Assembly: GCF_003014735.1 (NCBI RefSeq)
Contig: NZ_PYAX01000023.1
Coordinates: 1-64,000, forward strand
Direction: 5' to 3'
Length of the DNA: 64,000 nucleotides
DNA from: Saccharothrix carnea
Lineage (GTDB): Bacteria > Actinomycetota > Actinomycetes > Mycobacteriales > Pseudonocardiaceae
Shown: in pieces, positions 43,576-52,930 of the stretch
Numbering within the stretch: position 1 is the stretch's first letter
Layout: each line of letters starts with the position of its first letter
The notes under the pieces: model-generated
What the model saw: only the letters and a program-made list of their open reading frames with translations
Told to the model about the DNA's origin: nothing
Database searches by the model: none
Made by a program: the position numbers and the translations under genes

Positions 43576-46368
43576 CTAAACCTCGGAGGTCAAGGCTTCA
43601 AGGGCCGTTCGGACCAACATCGCGCGCGGGGAGCCCAGGCGTACGAACAGCCGAAGTGATTCCGCCAGCTCTGCTTGCGCGGCAACGCGTTCGCCGCGTT
43701 TGGCCAGGACCGTGCCGAGCACCTGGCGGCCGAATGCCTCCTCGAACTGCATCGAGCCGCCGCGGGCCAGTTCCACTCCTTGCCGGGCGTGTTCCTCGGC
43801 CTCGGGTAACAGGCCCAATTCGGCGTAGAGCTCGGCCAGGTTGTTCATCGCCACCGCGTAAGCGCGCTCGTCGCCGTGGCGGTGGTAGATCTCCATGGCC
43901 AGGTATTGGTGTTGGGCCGCCGTTTCGCGTTGGCCGAGTCGTTGCTCCACTTGGGCGAGGTTGTTGAGCACGGTGGCTTCGCCGAGGGCGTCGCCGTCCC
44001 GGCGGGCCAGTTCGACGGCTTCCCGGTGGTGGCTGAGGGCTTCTTCCACCCTGCCTTCGGCGACCAGGGCCAGCGCGAGTTGGTCGAGGGTCATCACGAG
44101 GTAGCGGGGTTCGGCCAGGTCGACGGCGATGCGGTGGGCGAGTTCGGCCTGTTCCAGGGTTCCGCGGAGGGCGCCGGCGCGGTTGTTGATGTCGTGCATG
44201 GCGTTCAGGACGAGCATTTCGCCGCGCCGGTCGCCGATGACGCGGGCCGAGGCCAGGCCGAACTCGGCGATGCCCCGCCACTCGCGGCTGACGAGCCTGG
44301 TCACGCAGTAGGTGTGGACGAGGCGCACGAGTTGCCAGACCTGTTCGTGCAGGCCGACCTCGGAGCCCGCGTGCACGAGGGCGATGAGGTTGGGCCACTC
44401 CTTGTCGAACCACGACAGCGCCTGTGCCGAGGTGGCCGGTCGGGGTGCGGCCGAATCGCCGGTGAAGTCCAGGCCGTCGGACACCGGTCTGATCAGGCGG
44501 CGGGCGTGGTCGCAGGCGCACAGGTAGTGGTCCATCAGCCGGCGCAGGCCGCGTTCGCGGTGCTCCACGACGCCGCGCGCGTAGAGGCGGACCAGGTCGT
44601 GCAGGACGAAGCCGCCGCGCCACTGCTCGACCAGCAGGTGGGCGTCGGCGAGGTCGGCGAGGCGGGCGGCGGCGGTGCCCAGGTCGATGTCGCACACGGC
44701 GGAGATGGCGTGCGGGCTCACCCACCGGCCCGGCACGAGACCGGCGGCGCGAAACGTCTCCGCCAGCTCGGGCGGCAGGTTGCGGTAGGAGACGGCCAGG
44801 GCGCGTTCGACGCCGAGGCCGGTGTCGGCCAGGTCGAGGGTGCGCAGGCGGGCGGCGTCGTCGGAGAGCTGGTCGACCAGCGCCTCGACCGTCCACTCGG
44901 GACTGAAGACGAGCTTGGCGGCGGCGACGCGCAGTGCAAGGGGGAGGTTGCCGCACAGCTCGACGAGCATGCGGACGGCGGCCGGTTCCTGGTCGGAGAG
45001 TGGCTTGCCGACGACCTCGTCCACCAGGCGGATGGCTTCCTCGTCGGACAGCGTGTCGAGGGTGAGCATCCGGGCGCCGTTGCTGACGACCAGGGATTCC
45101 AGGCGTCGGCGGCTGGTCACGAGGACCACGGAGCCGGCACCGGGCGGCAGGAGCAGGCGGACGTGCTCGGGGTCCCAGGCGTCGTCCAGGACGACCAGGA
45201 CGCGCCGCTTGGCCAGCACCGATCGGTACAGGCCGACGCGGTCGTCCAGGTCGCGCGGCACGCCGTCCGCGGGCACGCCCAACGCCAGCAGGAACCTGGC
45301 CAGGACCTCGGCGGGCTCGACCGGGTCGCGGTCGGGTGCGAAACCGTTGAGCGACGCGAAGAGCAGGCCGTCCGGGAACTGCTCGGCCCGGCGGTGGCCC
45401 CAGGTGACGGCCAGCTCGCTCTTGCCGATGCCGGCCGCGCCGTTGACCACCGCGATGGTGGTGGCCGCCAGGTCACGCCCGTCGCACAGGCGGTCCAACC
45501 AGGCCAGTTCCTCGTCGCGGCCGATGAAACCGCTGGCCGCGGCGGGCAGCTGGGCCGGCACGACGACGCCCGGACGGGGTGGCACGACGGCGGGTTCGGC
45601 CAGGCCGGGCGAGCTGAGCGCCGGGTCGTCGCGCAGCACCTGCTCGTGCAGCACGCGCAGGCCGGGGCCGGGGTCGATGCCCAGTTCGTCCACGACGCGC
45701 CGGTGGAAGCGCTGGTAGGCCTCCAGGGCGTCGGCGCGCTGGCCCGACCGGTACAGGGCTCGCATCATGTGGCCGACCAGGCGTTCCCGGAACGGGTAGT
45801 CGTTGACCAGCTGGCGGAGTTCGCCGACGAGCTCCAGGTGGCGGCCGAGTTCCAGCTCCGCCTCGATGCGCTCTTCCACTGCGGCAAGCCGAAGCTCTTC
45901 CAGGTCGGACGTGACCGGGTCGCCCGGGACGTCCGCCAGCACCGGGCCGCGCCACAGGCCGAGCGACTCGCGCAGCAGCTGCGCCCGGATCGGCGCGGGC
46001 TTGCCGCGCGCGCTCGACACGAGCTGCCGGGCCCGGTGGAAGTCCAGCCGCCACGGGTCGACCGACAGCTGGTAGCCGGGCGGGGTGGTGAGGATCCGGG
46101 CGGAGCCTGCCGGGTCGGCCTCCTCCAGCATCCGGCGCAGCCGCGACACGTAGCCGTGCACGATGGTCCTGGCCGTGGCGGGCGGATCGTCGGCCCACAG
46201 GCTGTCCACGATCTCGTCGATCGGGACGACCCGGTTGGCGTCCAGCACCAGCATCGCGAGCAGGCCGCGCATCCCCTTGCGGCCGATGAGGAGCTGTCGG
46301 CCGTCCGCGAGCACCTGCAACGGTCCGAGGACGCCGAACTCCAGCCCGCTCTTGCTCCGGTCAGCCAT
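43576..46368 (-). CDS. AfsR/SARP-type transcriptional regulator with BTAD, NB-ARC and TPR domains
   Basis: A 930-residue activator-type regulator. Residues 1-95 form an OmpR-like winged HTH (LEFGVLGPLQVLADG, TIVHGYVSRLRRMLEEA), 100-245 the bacterial transcriptional activation domain, and about 275-560 an NB-ARC ATPase with Walker A NGAAGIGKSELAV and Walker B RRVLVVLDDAWD. The C-terminal 300 residues are TPR-like helices (ALSHHREAVELARRDGDALGEATVLNNLAQVEQRLG; key part EATVLNNLAQVEQRLG). ATG has GGGGGAGGGG upstream. Such proteins usually switch on secondary metabolism or development, but no biosynthetic cluster is adjacent. Confidence 0.92.
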   Translation of the reverse strand: MADRSKSGLEFGVLGPLQVLADGRQLLIGRKGMRGLLAMLVLDANRVVPIDEIVDSLWADDPPATARTIVHGYVSRLRRMLEEADPAGSARILTTPPGYQLSVDPWRLDFHRARQLVSSARGKPAPIRAQLLRESLGLWRGPVLADVPGDPVTSDLEELRLAAVEERIEAELELGRHLELVGELRQLVNDYPFRERLVGHMMRALYRSGQRADALEAYQRFHRRVVDELGIDPGPGLRVLHEQVLRDDPALSSPGLAEPAVVPPRPGVVVPAQLPAAASGFIGRDEELAWLDRLCDGRDLAATTIAVVNGAAGIGKSELAVTWGHRRAEQFPDGLLFASLNGFAPDRDPVEPAEVLARFLLALGVPADGVPRDLDDRVGLYRSVLAKRRVLVVLDDAWDPEHVRLLLPPGAGSVVLVTSRRRLESLVVSNGARMLTLDTLSDEEAIRLVDEVVGKPLSDQEPAAVRMLVELCGNLPLALRVAAAKLVFSPEWTVEALVDQLSDDAARLRTLDLADTGLGVERALAVSYRNLPPELAETFRAAGLVPGRWVSPHAISAVCDIDLGTAAARLADLADAHLLVEQWRGGFVLHDLVRLYARGVVEHRERGLRRLMDHYLCACDHARRLIRPVSDGLDFTGDSAAPRPATSAQALSWFDKEWPNLIALVHAGSEVGLHEQVWQLVRLVHTYCVTRLVSREWRGIAEFGLASARVIGDRRGEMLVLNAMHDINNRAGALRGTLEQAELAHRIAVDLAEPRYLVMTLDQLALALVAEGRVEEALSHHREAVELARRDGDALGEATVLNNLAQVEQRLGQRETAAQHQYLAMEIYHRHGDERAYAVAMNNLAELYAELGLLPEAEEHARQGVELARGGSMQFEEAFGRQVLGTVLAKRGERVAAQAELAESLRLFVRLGSPRAMLVRTALEALTSEV

Positions 46369-46557
46369 GCCCCTCCCCCGCCTCGTGCGCTTCGGCCCGG
46401 TCACTGGATCAGGTGCGGCCGAGGTGCCGTTGGATACCTGTGAGTAGATGTTGCTTGCACAACTAGTCGTGCTGCGCTCACCCGACCGGCGTCCGACGGC
46501 TAGGGTTTTGGCCCCGGACGTCCCGGCCGAGTTCTGGGCGAGTGCAGGAGGGCAAGA

Positions 46558-47598
46558 GTGCCGCGCGAGCCGATGAACGTGGTCGACCGTGGCTCGGCGT
46601 GCCTGTTGGGCGGCGCCCTGGGAGACGCCCTCGGCGCGCCCATCCAGTACCTCGGGTGGGCCGACATCCAACGGGACCACGGGCCGGAAGGCGTGCTCGC
46701 GCCACCGCGTCCCGCGCTGGTCACCGACGACACGCAGCTCACGCTGTTCACCGCGGACGGCTACCTGCGGGCCTGGGTGCGCGGTCGGACCACCGGCGAG
46801 TGGGACCCCGTCGAGGTGGTCTGGCAGAGCTACCGGCGGTGGTTGATCACCCAGCAGGTGGCCGCGCCGGAACCAGGCGCCGCGGGCCTCGTGGGCGACG
46901 AACGGCTGTACTCCAGCCGGTCGCCGGGCCTGACGTGCCTGCGCGCGCTGGCCGCCGACGCGCCGCCGACGCCCGAGGAGCCGCACAACGACTCGTCCGG
47001 CTGCAACGGCGTGACCCGGACCGCGCCCGCCGGGTTCGCGCCCAGCGCCGAGATCGCCTACGACCTGGGCTGCCGGTTCGCCGCGCTGACCCACGGCGGC
47101 ACCGGCGGCTGGGTGTCCGGCGGCGCGTTCGCGCTGCTCATCCACCTGCTGGCGGTGCGCGGGCGGCCGATGCGGGAAGCCGTGGACCAGGTCATCGGAC
47201 GGGTGCTGCGCGACGACCCGTACACCGCGAACACCCTGAACCGGGCCGTCGTGTTCGCCGACGAGCACCGGGCGCAGGGGTTCGACTCGGTGCGGGTGGA
47301 CCGGCTGGGCAGCGGCTGGACGGGACCGGAGGCGCTGGCGATCGCCGTGCACACGGTGCTGGTGTACCCGAAGCGGAGCCAGTTCGTGGACGCGCTGCGC
47401 GCGGCGGCCAACCACTCGGGCGGCAGCGACGCCACGGCCGCGTTGACGGGCAACATCCTGGGCGCCCTGCACGGCACCTCGGCGTTGCCGCGCGACTGGC
47501 TGGCGGGCCTGGAACTGGTGGACCTGCTGACCCGGCTGGGCGCCGACCTGGGCCACTCGGTGACCGGGCAGGAGTTCGACTTCGCCCGCTACTCGTGA
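46558..47598 (+). CDS. ADP-ribosylglycohydrolase family protein (DraG-like)
   Basis: A 346-residue protein of the ADP-ribosyl-(dinitrogen reductase) hydrolase family, which removes ADP-ribose from proteins, DNA or small molecules using two Mg ions. Metal-binding motifs are GALGDALGAPIQYLG and the early TDDTQLTLF; the C-terminal NHSGGSDATAALTGNILGALHG carries the second acidic site (S-D replacing D-T/D). GTG is preceded by AGGAGGG with ideal spacing; an ATG five codons later is an alternative. It is divergent from the AfsR-like regulator and has its own terminator. No ADP-ribosyltransferase partner is nearby. Confidence 0.9.
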   Translation: MPREPMNVVDRGSACLLGGALGDALGAPIQYLGWADIQRDHGPEGVLAPPRPALVTDDTQLTLFTADGYLRAWVRGRTTGEWDPVEVVWQSYRRWLITQQVAAPEPGAAGLVGDERLYSSRSPGLTCLRALAADAPPTPEEPHNDSSGCNGVTRTAPAGFAPSAEIAYDLGCRFAALTHGGTGGWVSGGAFALLIHLLAVRGRPMREAVDQVIGRVLRDDPYTANTLNRAVVFADEHRAQGFDSVRVDRLGSGWTGPEALAIAVHTVLVYPKRSQFVDALRAAANHSGGSDATAALTGNILGALHGTSALPRDWLAGLELVDLLTRLGADLGHSVTGQEFDFARYS

Positions 47599-47607
47599 GA
47601 AAGGTGA

Positions 47608-47656
47608 AGCCGGCCTCGGCACGCACGTTCCCGAAAGCGTGCGACCGAGGCCGGCT
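47608..47656 (+). terminator. Terminator after the ADP-ribosylglycohydrolase gene
   Basis: AGCCGGCCTCGG pairs with CCGAGGCCGGCT, extended inside by CGCACG/CGTGCG, forming an 18-bp interrupted stem ten bases after the stop. Confidence 0.9.
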
Positions 47657-47883
47657 CTCCACGCGGTCTGCGCAGGACAACGCCCCGAGCGCGGAACCCG
47701 GCTGACCTGGCCGTGGAGCGGGAAAACCCGTGGCGGAACCGTAGCAGAGAGCATGTGAGTCATCACACCCGGGCCACCTGTTTGCCGACGCGAAGTGGTC
47801 TCGGGCACAGCCCACCCTGTCGCGAACCTGTCGACTCGCTGTCGGCCGGCCCACGTCGGGTGGGGGTGCCGCACCATGGGCGG

Positions 47884-48582
47884 GTGGACAAGGGCACTTC
47901 GGTTCGACTGCTCGTGGTGGACGACGAGCCGCACATCGCGGACCTCGTGGCGACGGTGGCGCGGTACGAGGGCTGGCAGGCGGTGACCGCGGGCAGCGGC
48001 GAGGCGGCGCTGCGGACCGCGGCCGACTTCCACCCGGACATCGTGGTGCTCGACCTGATGCTGCCCGACCTGGACGGCTTCACCGTGCTGGACCGGCTGC
48101 GGTCGGCGGGTGCGATGGTGCCGGTGGTGTTCCTCACCGCGCGTGACGGCACCGCGGACCGGGTCGCGGGCCTGACCCGCGGCGGTGACGACTACCTGGT
48201 CAAGCCGTTCTCGGTGGAGGAGCTGATGGCCCGGCTGCGCGCCGTGCTGCGGCGGTCGACCGGGCCGACGTGGAAGCGGTCCGTGCTCGAGGTGTCCGAC
48301 CTGGCCCTGGACGAGGACACCCGCGAGGTGCGGCGCGGCGGGAAGCTGGTCACGCTCACGCCGACCGAGTACGAGCTGCTGCGCTACCTGATGCGCCGCT
48401 CGCCCGCCGTGCTGACGAAGGCGCAGATCCTCGACCACGTGTGGGAGTACGACTTCGGCGGCCGGTCCAACGTGGTCGAGCTGGTCGTCTCGCACCTGCG
48501 GCGCAAGCTGGACGACGGCGGCGAGCCGTTGATCCACACCGTCCGCGGCGTGGGCTACGCGCTGCGGCGAGCCGCGGAGTGA
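47884..48582 (+). CDS. OmpR-family two-component response regulator
   Basis: A 232-residue regulator. The receiver domain has the acidic pocket VVDDEPH, the phospho-acceptor Asp in DIVVLDLMLPDLDG, Thr in FLTARD and Lys in DDYLVKPFS. The C-terminal OmpR winged HTH ends KLDDGGEPLIHTVRGVGYALRRAAE (key part: HTVRGVGYALRR). The GTG start follows a 280-base gap after the previous gene. Its stop overlaps the kinase start (GTGA). Signal and targets are unknown. Confidence 0.95.
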   Translation: MDKGTSVRLLVVDDEPHIADLVATVARYEGWQAVTAGSGEAALRTAADFHPDIVVLDLMLPDLDGFTVLDRLRSAGAMVPVVFLTARDGTADRVAGLTRGGDDYLVKPFSVEELMARLRAVLRRSTGPTWKRSVLEVSDLALDEDTREVRRGGKLVTLTPTEYELLRYLMRRSPAVLTKAQILDHVWEYDFGGRSNVVELVVSHLRRKLDDGGEPLIHTVRGVGYALRRAAE

Positions 48583-49976
48583 CGCGCCGCCGGCTGCGCC
48601 TGGGTACGCGCCTGGCGTTGGGCCTGGGCGCGTTGGCGCTGGCGGTGTTCGCGGTGGTCGGCACGGTGATGGCGCAGAGCATGCAGGCCTACCTGGAACG
48701 CAGGCTCGACGCGCAGATGAGCGACACGCAGGTGTCGCTGAAGAAGGACTTCGCCAAGAACGGCACGGTCAAGGGCAAGGCGTACGGCTGGTACTCGGTC
48801 GTCTACGACGTGCGCGACGGCGTGGCGACGCCGAAGAACCGCGACGACCTGCCCGCCGACGCGGGCGAGCTGGCCGAGGTGGCGTTGCGGGTCGGCGGGC
48901 CGGACCCGGTGTACCGGACGGACTACCTGCACGGCGACGGCACGTACCGGCTGCGCGGCTGCCGGGTGTCCGACGGCGTGGTGCTGGTCAGCGCGGCGCC
49001 GATGAACGACATCACCACCACCGTGCGGCAGCTGGTGATCGTGGAGGTGGCCGCGTTCCTGCTCGCGCTGATCGCGTTCGTGGTGATCGGGCGGGCGGTG
49101 CTGCGGCGCGGGTTGCAGCCGTTGAGCGACATGGCGCGGACCGCGCACGACATCACGTCGCACGACCTGACCGACTCGGCCCGGCTGCCGGTGCGCGCGG
49201 AAGGCGGCAACGGCGGCGTGGAGGTCGAGGAGCTGCGCACCGCGTTCAACACGATGCTGGACCACATCGACACGTCGTTGGCCGCCCGCACCGCCGCCGA
49301 GCAGCGGTTGCGCCGGTTCATCGCGGACGCCTCGCACGAGCTGCGCACGCCGTTGACGTCGATCCGGGGCTACGCGGACCTGTTCCGGTACGCGGCGGCG
49401 AACGCGCCGGAGGAACGCGAGGCGCACCTGGAGAAGCTGCGGTCGGAGGCGGCGCGGATGAGCGTGCTGCTGGACGACCTGCTGCTGCTCGCCCGGCTGG
49501 ACTCGGCGGAGGTGGAGACGCCGTTGCGGCTGGCCGAGGGCGACCTGGCGGCGTTGGCGCGGGAGGCGGCGGACGCGTTCCGCGCGGCGCACCCGACGCA
49601 CCCGCTCACGCTGACCGTGCCGGACGGGCCGGTGCGGCTGCCGTTCGACCCGCTGCGGCTGCGGCAGGTGGTGGACAACCTGCTCACCAACGCCGCCGTG
49701 CACACGCCGGTGGGCACGTCGGTGTCCGTCTCGGTCTCGGTGCGGGAGGCGTCGGCCGTGCTGCGGGTCGGCGACACCGGCCCCGGCATCCCGGCCGCCG
49801 ACCGGTCCCGCATCTTCGACCGGTTCTACCGGGTGGACGACTCGCGCACGCGTGACCGCGGCGGCAGCGGGCTGGGGCTGGCCGTGGTGCACTCCCTGGT
49901 CGCCGCGCACGGCGGCACCGTGGAGCTGACCAGCCGGCCCGGCTCGACCGTCTTCACGGTGACCCTGCCCCGTTAG
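48579..49976 (+). CDS. Two-component sensor histidine kinase
   Basis: A 465-residue membrane kinase with two transmembrane helices (about 10-33 and 148-170) enclosing an extracellular sensor of about 115 residues. A HAMP linker follows, then the H-box FIADASHELRTPLTSIRGYA with the phospho-His, N-box DNLLTNAAVHTP, and G-boxes VGDTGPGIP and GGSGLGLAVV. It is the cognate partner of the response regulator by GTGA overlap. Its TAG stop shares two bases with the TAA stop of the convergent reductase gene. Confidence 0.95.
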   Translation: MTRRRLRLGTRLALGLGALALAVFAVVGTVMAQSMQAYLERRLDAQMSDTQVSLKKDFAKNGTVKGKAYGWYSVVYDVRDGVATPKNRDDLPADAGELAEVALRVGGPDPVYRTDYLHGDGTYRLRGCRVSDGVVLVSAAPMNDITTTVRQLVIVEVAAFLLALIAFVVIGRAVLRRGLQPLSDMARTAHDITSHDLTDSARLPVRAEGGNGGVEVEELRTAFNTMLDHIDTSLAARTAAEQRLRRFIADASHELRTPLTSIRGYADLFRYAAANAPEEREAHLEKLRSEAARMSVLLDDLLLLARLDSAEVETPLRLAEGDLAALAREAADAFRAAHPTHPLTLTVPDGPVRLPFDPLRLRQVVDNLLTNAAVHTPVGTSVSVSVSVREASAVLRVGDTGPGIPAADRSRIFDRFYRVDDSRTRDRGGSGLGLAVVHSLVAAHGGTVELTSRPGSTVFTVTLPR

Positions 49977-51022
49977 CCTGCGTTCGAGGACTCCGCCCAC
50001 AGGTCGATGCCCGAGTCGACCGCGTGCACGTCGATCTGCTCGATCTCGTCGTCGGTGAGCGGCGGGCCGTCCAGCGCCGCCACGTTGGCCTCCAGCTGGC
50101 CGACGCTGCTCGCGCCGATGAGCACCGACGTGACCCGTTCGTCGCGCAACGCCCAGGTCAGCGCGAGCTGCGCCAGTGACTGGTTGCGCGACGCCGCGAT
50201 GTCGTTCAGGGCGCGCACGTGCGTCAAGGCGGCCTCGCCGAGCAGGTCCTCGGACAGCGACTTGCCCTGGGTGGCACGGGAACCGGCCGGCACGCCGTCC
50301 AGGTACTTGTCGGTCAGCATGCCCTGCGCCAGCGGCGAGAACGCGATGCAGCCGACGCCCAGCCCACCCAGCGCGTCGAGCAGGTCCCGCTCGATCCACC
50401 GGTTGAGCATCGAGTACGAGGGCTGGTGGATCAGCAGCGGCACGCCCGCCGTGCGCAGCAGTTCCGCCGCCTCACGGGTCTTGGTCGCCGAGTAGGACGA
50501 GATGCCGACGTACAGCGCCTTGCCCTGCTGGACGGCGCTGACCAGCGCGCCGACCGTCTCCTCCAGCGGTGTGCCGGGGTCGAACCGGTGCGAGTAGAAG
50601 ATGTCGACGTAGTCCAGGCCGAGCCGGGACAGCGACTGGTCCAGCGAGGCCAGCAGGTACTTGCGCGAGCCCCACTCGCCGTACGGCCCGGGCCACATGT
50701 CGTAGCCCGCCTTGGTGGAGATCACCAGCTCGTCCCGGAACGGCCGCAGGTCGTCGGCCACCATCCGGCCGAAGTTGACCTCCGCCGAGCCGTAGGGCGG
50801 GCCGTAGTTGTTGGCCAGGTCGAAGTGCGTCACGCCGAGGTCGAAGTGCGTCACGCCGAGGTCGAACGCCCGGCGCACGATCGCACGCCCGGATTCGTAG
50901 GGCCGGTCATCACCGAAGTTGTGCCACAGGCCGAGCGACACGGCGGGCAACTTGAGCCCGCTGCGCCCGCACCGCCGGTAGGTCATCCGGTCGTACCTCG
51001 AGGCGTCGGGTTGGTGGGCCAC
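49973..51022 (-). CDS. Aldo/keto reductase (YghZ/Kv-beta-like) with an internal tandem duplication
   Basis: A 349-residue aldo/keto reductase of the group that reduces methylglyoxal and similar aldehydes. The N-terminus RYDRMTYRRCGRSGLKLPAVSLGLWHNFGD is typical (key part: RYDRMTYRRCGRSGLKLP). The catalytic region reads DLGVTHFDLGVTHFDLANNYGPPYGSAE: a seven-residue in-frame duplication (21 bp, twice in tandem at 50819-50860) just before the catalytic Asp/Tyr. Lys (ISTKAGYDMW) and His (YSHRFDPGTP) are intact. The duplication could alter the active-site strand, so activity is uncertain. Confidence 0.9.
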   Translation of the reverse strand: MAHQPDASRYDRMTYRRCGRSGLKLPAVSLGLWHNFGDDRPYESGRAIVRRAFDLGVTHFDLGVTHFDLANNYGPPYGSAEVNFGRMVADDLRPFRDELVISTKAGYDMWPGPYGEWGSRKYLLASLDQSLSRLGLDYVDIFYSHRFDPGTPLEETVGALVSAVQQGKALYVGISSYSATKTREAAELLRTAGVPLLIHQPSYSMLNRWIERDLLDALGGLGVGCIAFSPLAQGMLTDKYLDGVPAGSRATQGKSLSEDLLGEAALTHVRALNDIAASRNQSLAQLALTWALRDERVTSVLIGASSVGQLEANVAALDGPPLTDDEIEQIDVHAVDSGIDLWAESSNAG

Positions 51023-51191
51023 CTCACCACCTTGGCACGCCCGGCTGCCGTTTGCGCGCCGGGGAACGGGACGAAGTTGGTCTTTTCGGACCGTATCCGG
51101 CCGATCGCCCGATCATCCGCCAGGTGTGCCCGGACATCGTGGTCCGGCACCCGGGCCCCTGCGTCCGGACGCGCGAGTGGAAAGAGACCAC

Positions 51192-52787
51192 ATGCGTCAC
51201 CTACTCAGACGCGGCACGCTGTTCGCCGTCGTCGCGCTGACCGCCTCAGCCGTCCAGTTCACCTCGCCCGCGGTCGCCGCCCCTGCACCCGCCGCCGCCG
51301 CACCGTGCGGTCCCCTCGACGTCGCGTTCGTCCTGGACGACACCGGCAGCATGGGCGGGGCCATCGCCAACCTGAAGACCGGCATCAACGCCATCGTCAA
51401 CGACGTCGTCACCGCGTCCGGCGGCGACTACCGCCTCGGCCTGGTCACGTTCAAGGACAACGTCACCGTCCACAACAACCTCGCGCCCGGCAATGCGGCG
51501 GCGGTGACGAGCTACGTCACCAACACCCTCGCCGCGAGCGCGGGCAGCGCCGAGCCGGAGGCTTCCGACGAGGCGTTGAACACGGTCGTGAACAACCTGC
51601 CCGCGGCGGGTCGCCCGCAGAACGTCGACTTCAGCGGCGCGTGGCGGTCGAACGCGATGAAGTTCGTCGTGCTGGTGACCGACGCCCGACCCGGCGGTTT
51701 CGACAACGTGCACGCGGCCGTGGACGTGGCCAACGCCGCGCAGCGGGCGGACGACGCCCTCGGCAAGGGCATCAAGATCTCCCCGGTGTACGTGCCGACG
51801 TCGACCACCTACAGCTCGGTGATCACGCCGATCATGCAGGACTACGCCACCACGACCGGCGGTGTGTCGACGCAGACCACGTCCACCGGCGCGGGCACGG
51901 CGGACGCGATCCGCAAGCTGCTGTCGGACTGCCGGCAGACCGACGTGGTCATCCGCGACCAGGTGACCGACACGGGCGCCGAGCCCAACCCGAACGGCAC
52001 CGTGTGGAACAGCCCGGACATCAAGGTCTGCCCGACCGCGGCGGACTGCGCGGGCATCCAGCCCGTCGTCGGCGCGACGAACGTCGTGCACGTGCGGCTG
52101 AACAACGCCTCCGCCCCGAGCACCGGCACGCTCAAGGTCTACCGCACCCCCGCCGGCGGCGGCACGACGTGGAACAACGCCACCAACGGCGACTGGGTGT
52201 ACATCGGCGAGCAGTCGCTGACCGTGCCCACCGGCGGCACCGTGGCCAAGATCCCGTGGGCGAACATCCCGGGCCCCGGCCACTTCTGCCTGCTGGCGCG
52301 CTGGGTGTCGGCGACGGACCCGATGACGTTCGCCGAGGGCCCGAACACCGCGCAGAACACCAGGAACAACAACAACATCGCCTGGAAGAACCTCCAGACC
52401 GTGCGCGGGAAGGTGTTCGAGCCGGTGCGGTCCTGGTTCACCCTGGGCAACGCGACCGAGCGCGAGGTCAAGACCGACCTGGTGCTGACGGGTGAGCGGC
52501 CGGTGGCGGGCGCCGTGGTGATCGACCTCGGCCCGCGCCTGTTCGAGCGGTGGCGCGCGGGCGGCGGCCAGGCGGTCGGCGTGAAGCAGGTCGGCGAGAC
52601 GGCGTTCCAGCTCGACCCGAAGCGGTCGGCGCTGCTGGGCGTGCCGCTCCTGCCGGGTGAGCGGTTCACCACGGAACTGACCTTCACGCCCGAGGCACCG
52701 GGCGAGTACCTGACGAACCTGGTCCAGTTCGTCGAGGGCGAGGACCACGGCGGCGTGGCCTACCAGGTCATCACCGACCGCGGCTGA
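51192..52787 (+). CDS. Secreted von Willebrand factor A domain protein
   Basis: A 531-residue exported protein: signal peptide (about 1-30, ending AVAAPAP), then a VWA domain (about 40-265) with the metal-site motif FVLDDTGSMGG, a D-x-(T)-G-S variant of the usual DxSxS MIDAS, and VVLVTDARPGG. The C-terminal half is beta-rich without repeats, membrane helix or sorting signal, so it is probably released or surface-associated. Four to six cysteines may form disulfides (SDCRQ, KVCPTAADCAG, HFCLL). The function is unknown. A terminator follows. Confidence 0.85.
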   Translation: MRHLLRRGTLFAVVALTASAVQFTSPAVAAPAPAAAAPCGPLDVAFVLDDTGSMGGAIANLKTGINAIVNDVVTASGGDYRLGLVTFKDNVTVHNNLAPGNAAAVTSYVTNTLAASAGSAEPEASDEALNTVVNNLPAAGRPQNVDFSGAWRSNAMKFVVLVTDARPGGFDNVHAAVDVANAAQRADDALGKGIKISPVYVPTSTTYSSVITPIMQDYATTTGGVSTQTTSTGAGTADAIRKLLSDCRQTDVVIRDQVTDTGAEPNPNGTVWNSPDIKVCPTAADCAGIQPVVGATNVVHVRLNNASAPSTGTLKVYRTPAGGGTTWNNATNGDWVYIGEQSLTVPTGGTVAKIPWANIPGPGHFCLLARWVSATDPMTFAEGPNTAQNTRNNNNIAWKNLQTVRGKVFEPVRSWFTLGNATEREVKTDLVLTGERPVAGAVVIDLGPRLFERWRAGGGQAVGVKQVGETAFQLDPKRSALLGVPLLPGERFTTELTFTPEAPGEYLTNLVQFVEGEDHGGVAYQVITDRG

Positions 52788-52793
52788 TCCGAC

Positions 52794-52827
52794 GACGCGG
52801 CCCGTGCCCTCGGGCGCGGGCCGCGTC
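52794..52827. terminator. Terminator after the VWA gene
   Basis: GACGCGGCCCG pairs perfectly with CGGGCCGCGTC around a 12-base loop, seven bases after the stop. Confidence 0.9.
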
Positions 52828-52889
52828 CACCAGGCCGGACCCGGTCGCGCGTCCCACCGTCGACCGCGACCAGCTATGATCATGAAACC

Positions 52890-52925
52890 ACGCCCTGACC
52901 AGCGCTTTCCGCGGTCAGGGGTGGT
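52890..52925 (-). terminator. Terminator downstream of tRNA-Thr
   Basis: GGTCAGGG (52913-52920) pairs with CCCTGACC (52893-52900) and the stem extends with CCACC/GGTGG-type bases. On the minus strand it is followed by GGTTTCATGATC, giving a short T-run. Confidence 0.75.
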
Positions 52926-52930
52926 CGAGG

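Noticed and set aside
43325..43579. Three overlapping short plus-strand frames in the hairpin region
   Set aside because: None has a good start or a recognisable product, and they end in the neighbouring gene's 3' end; kept only as a possible remnant in the findings.
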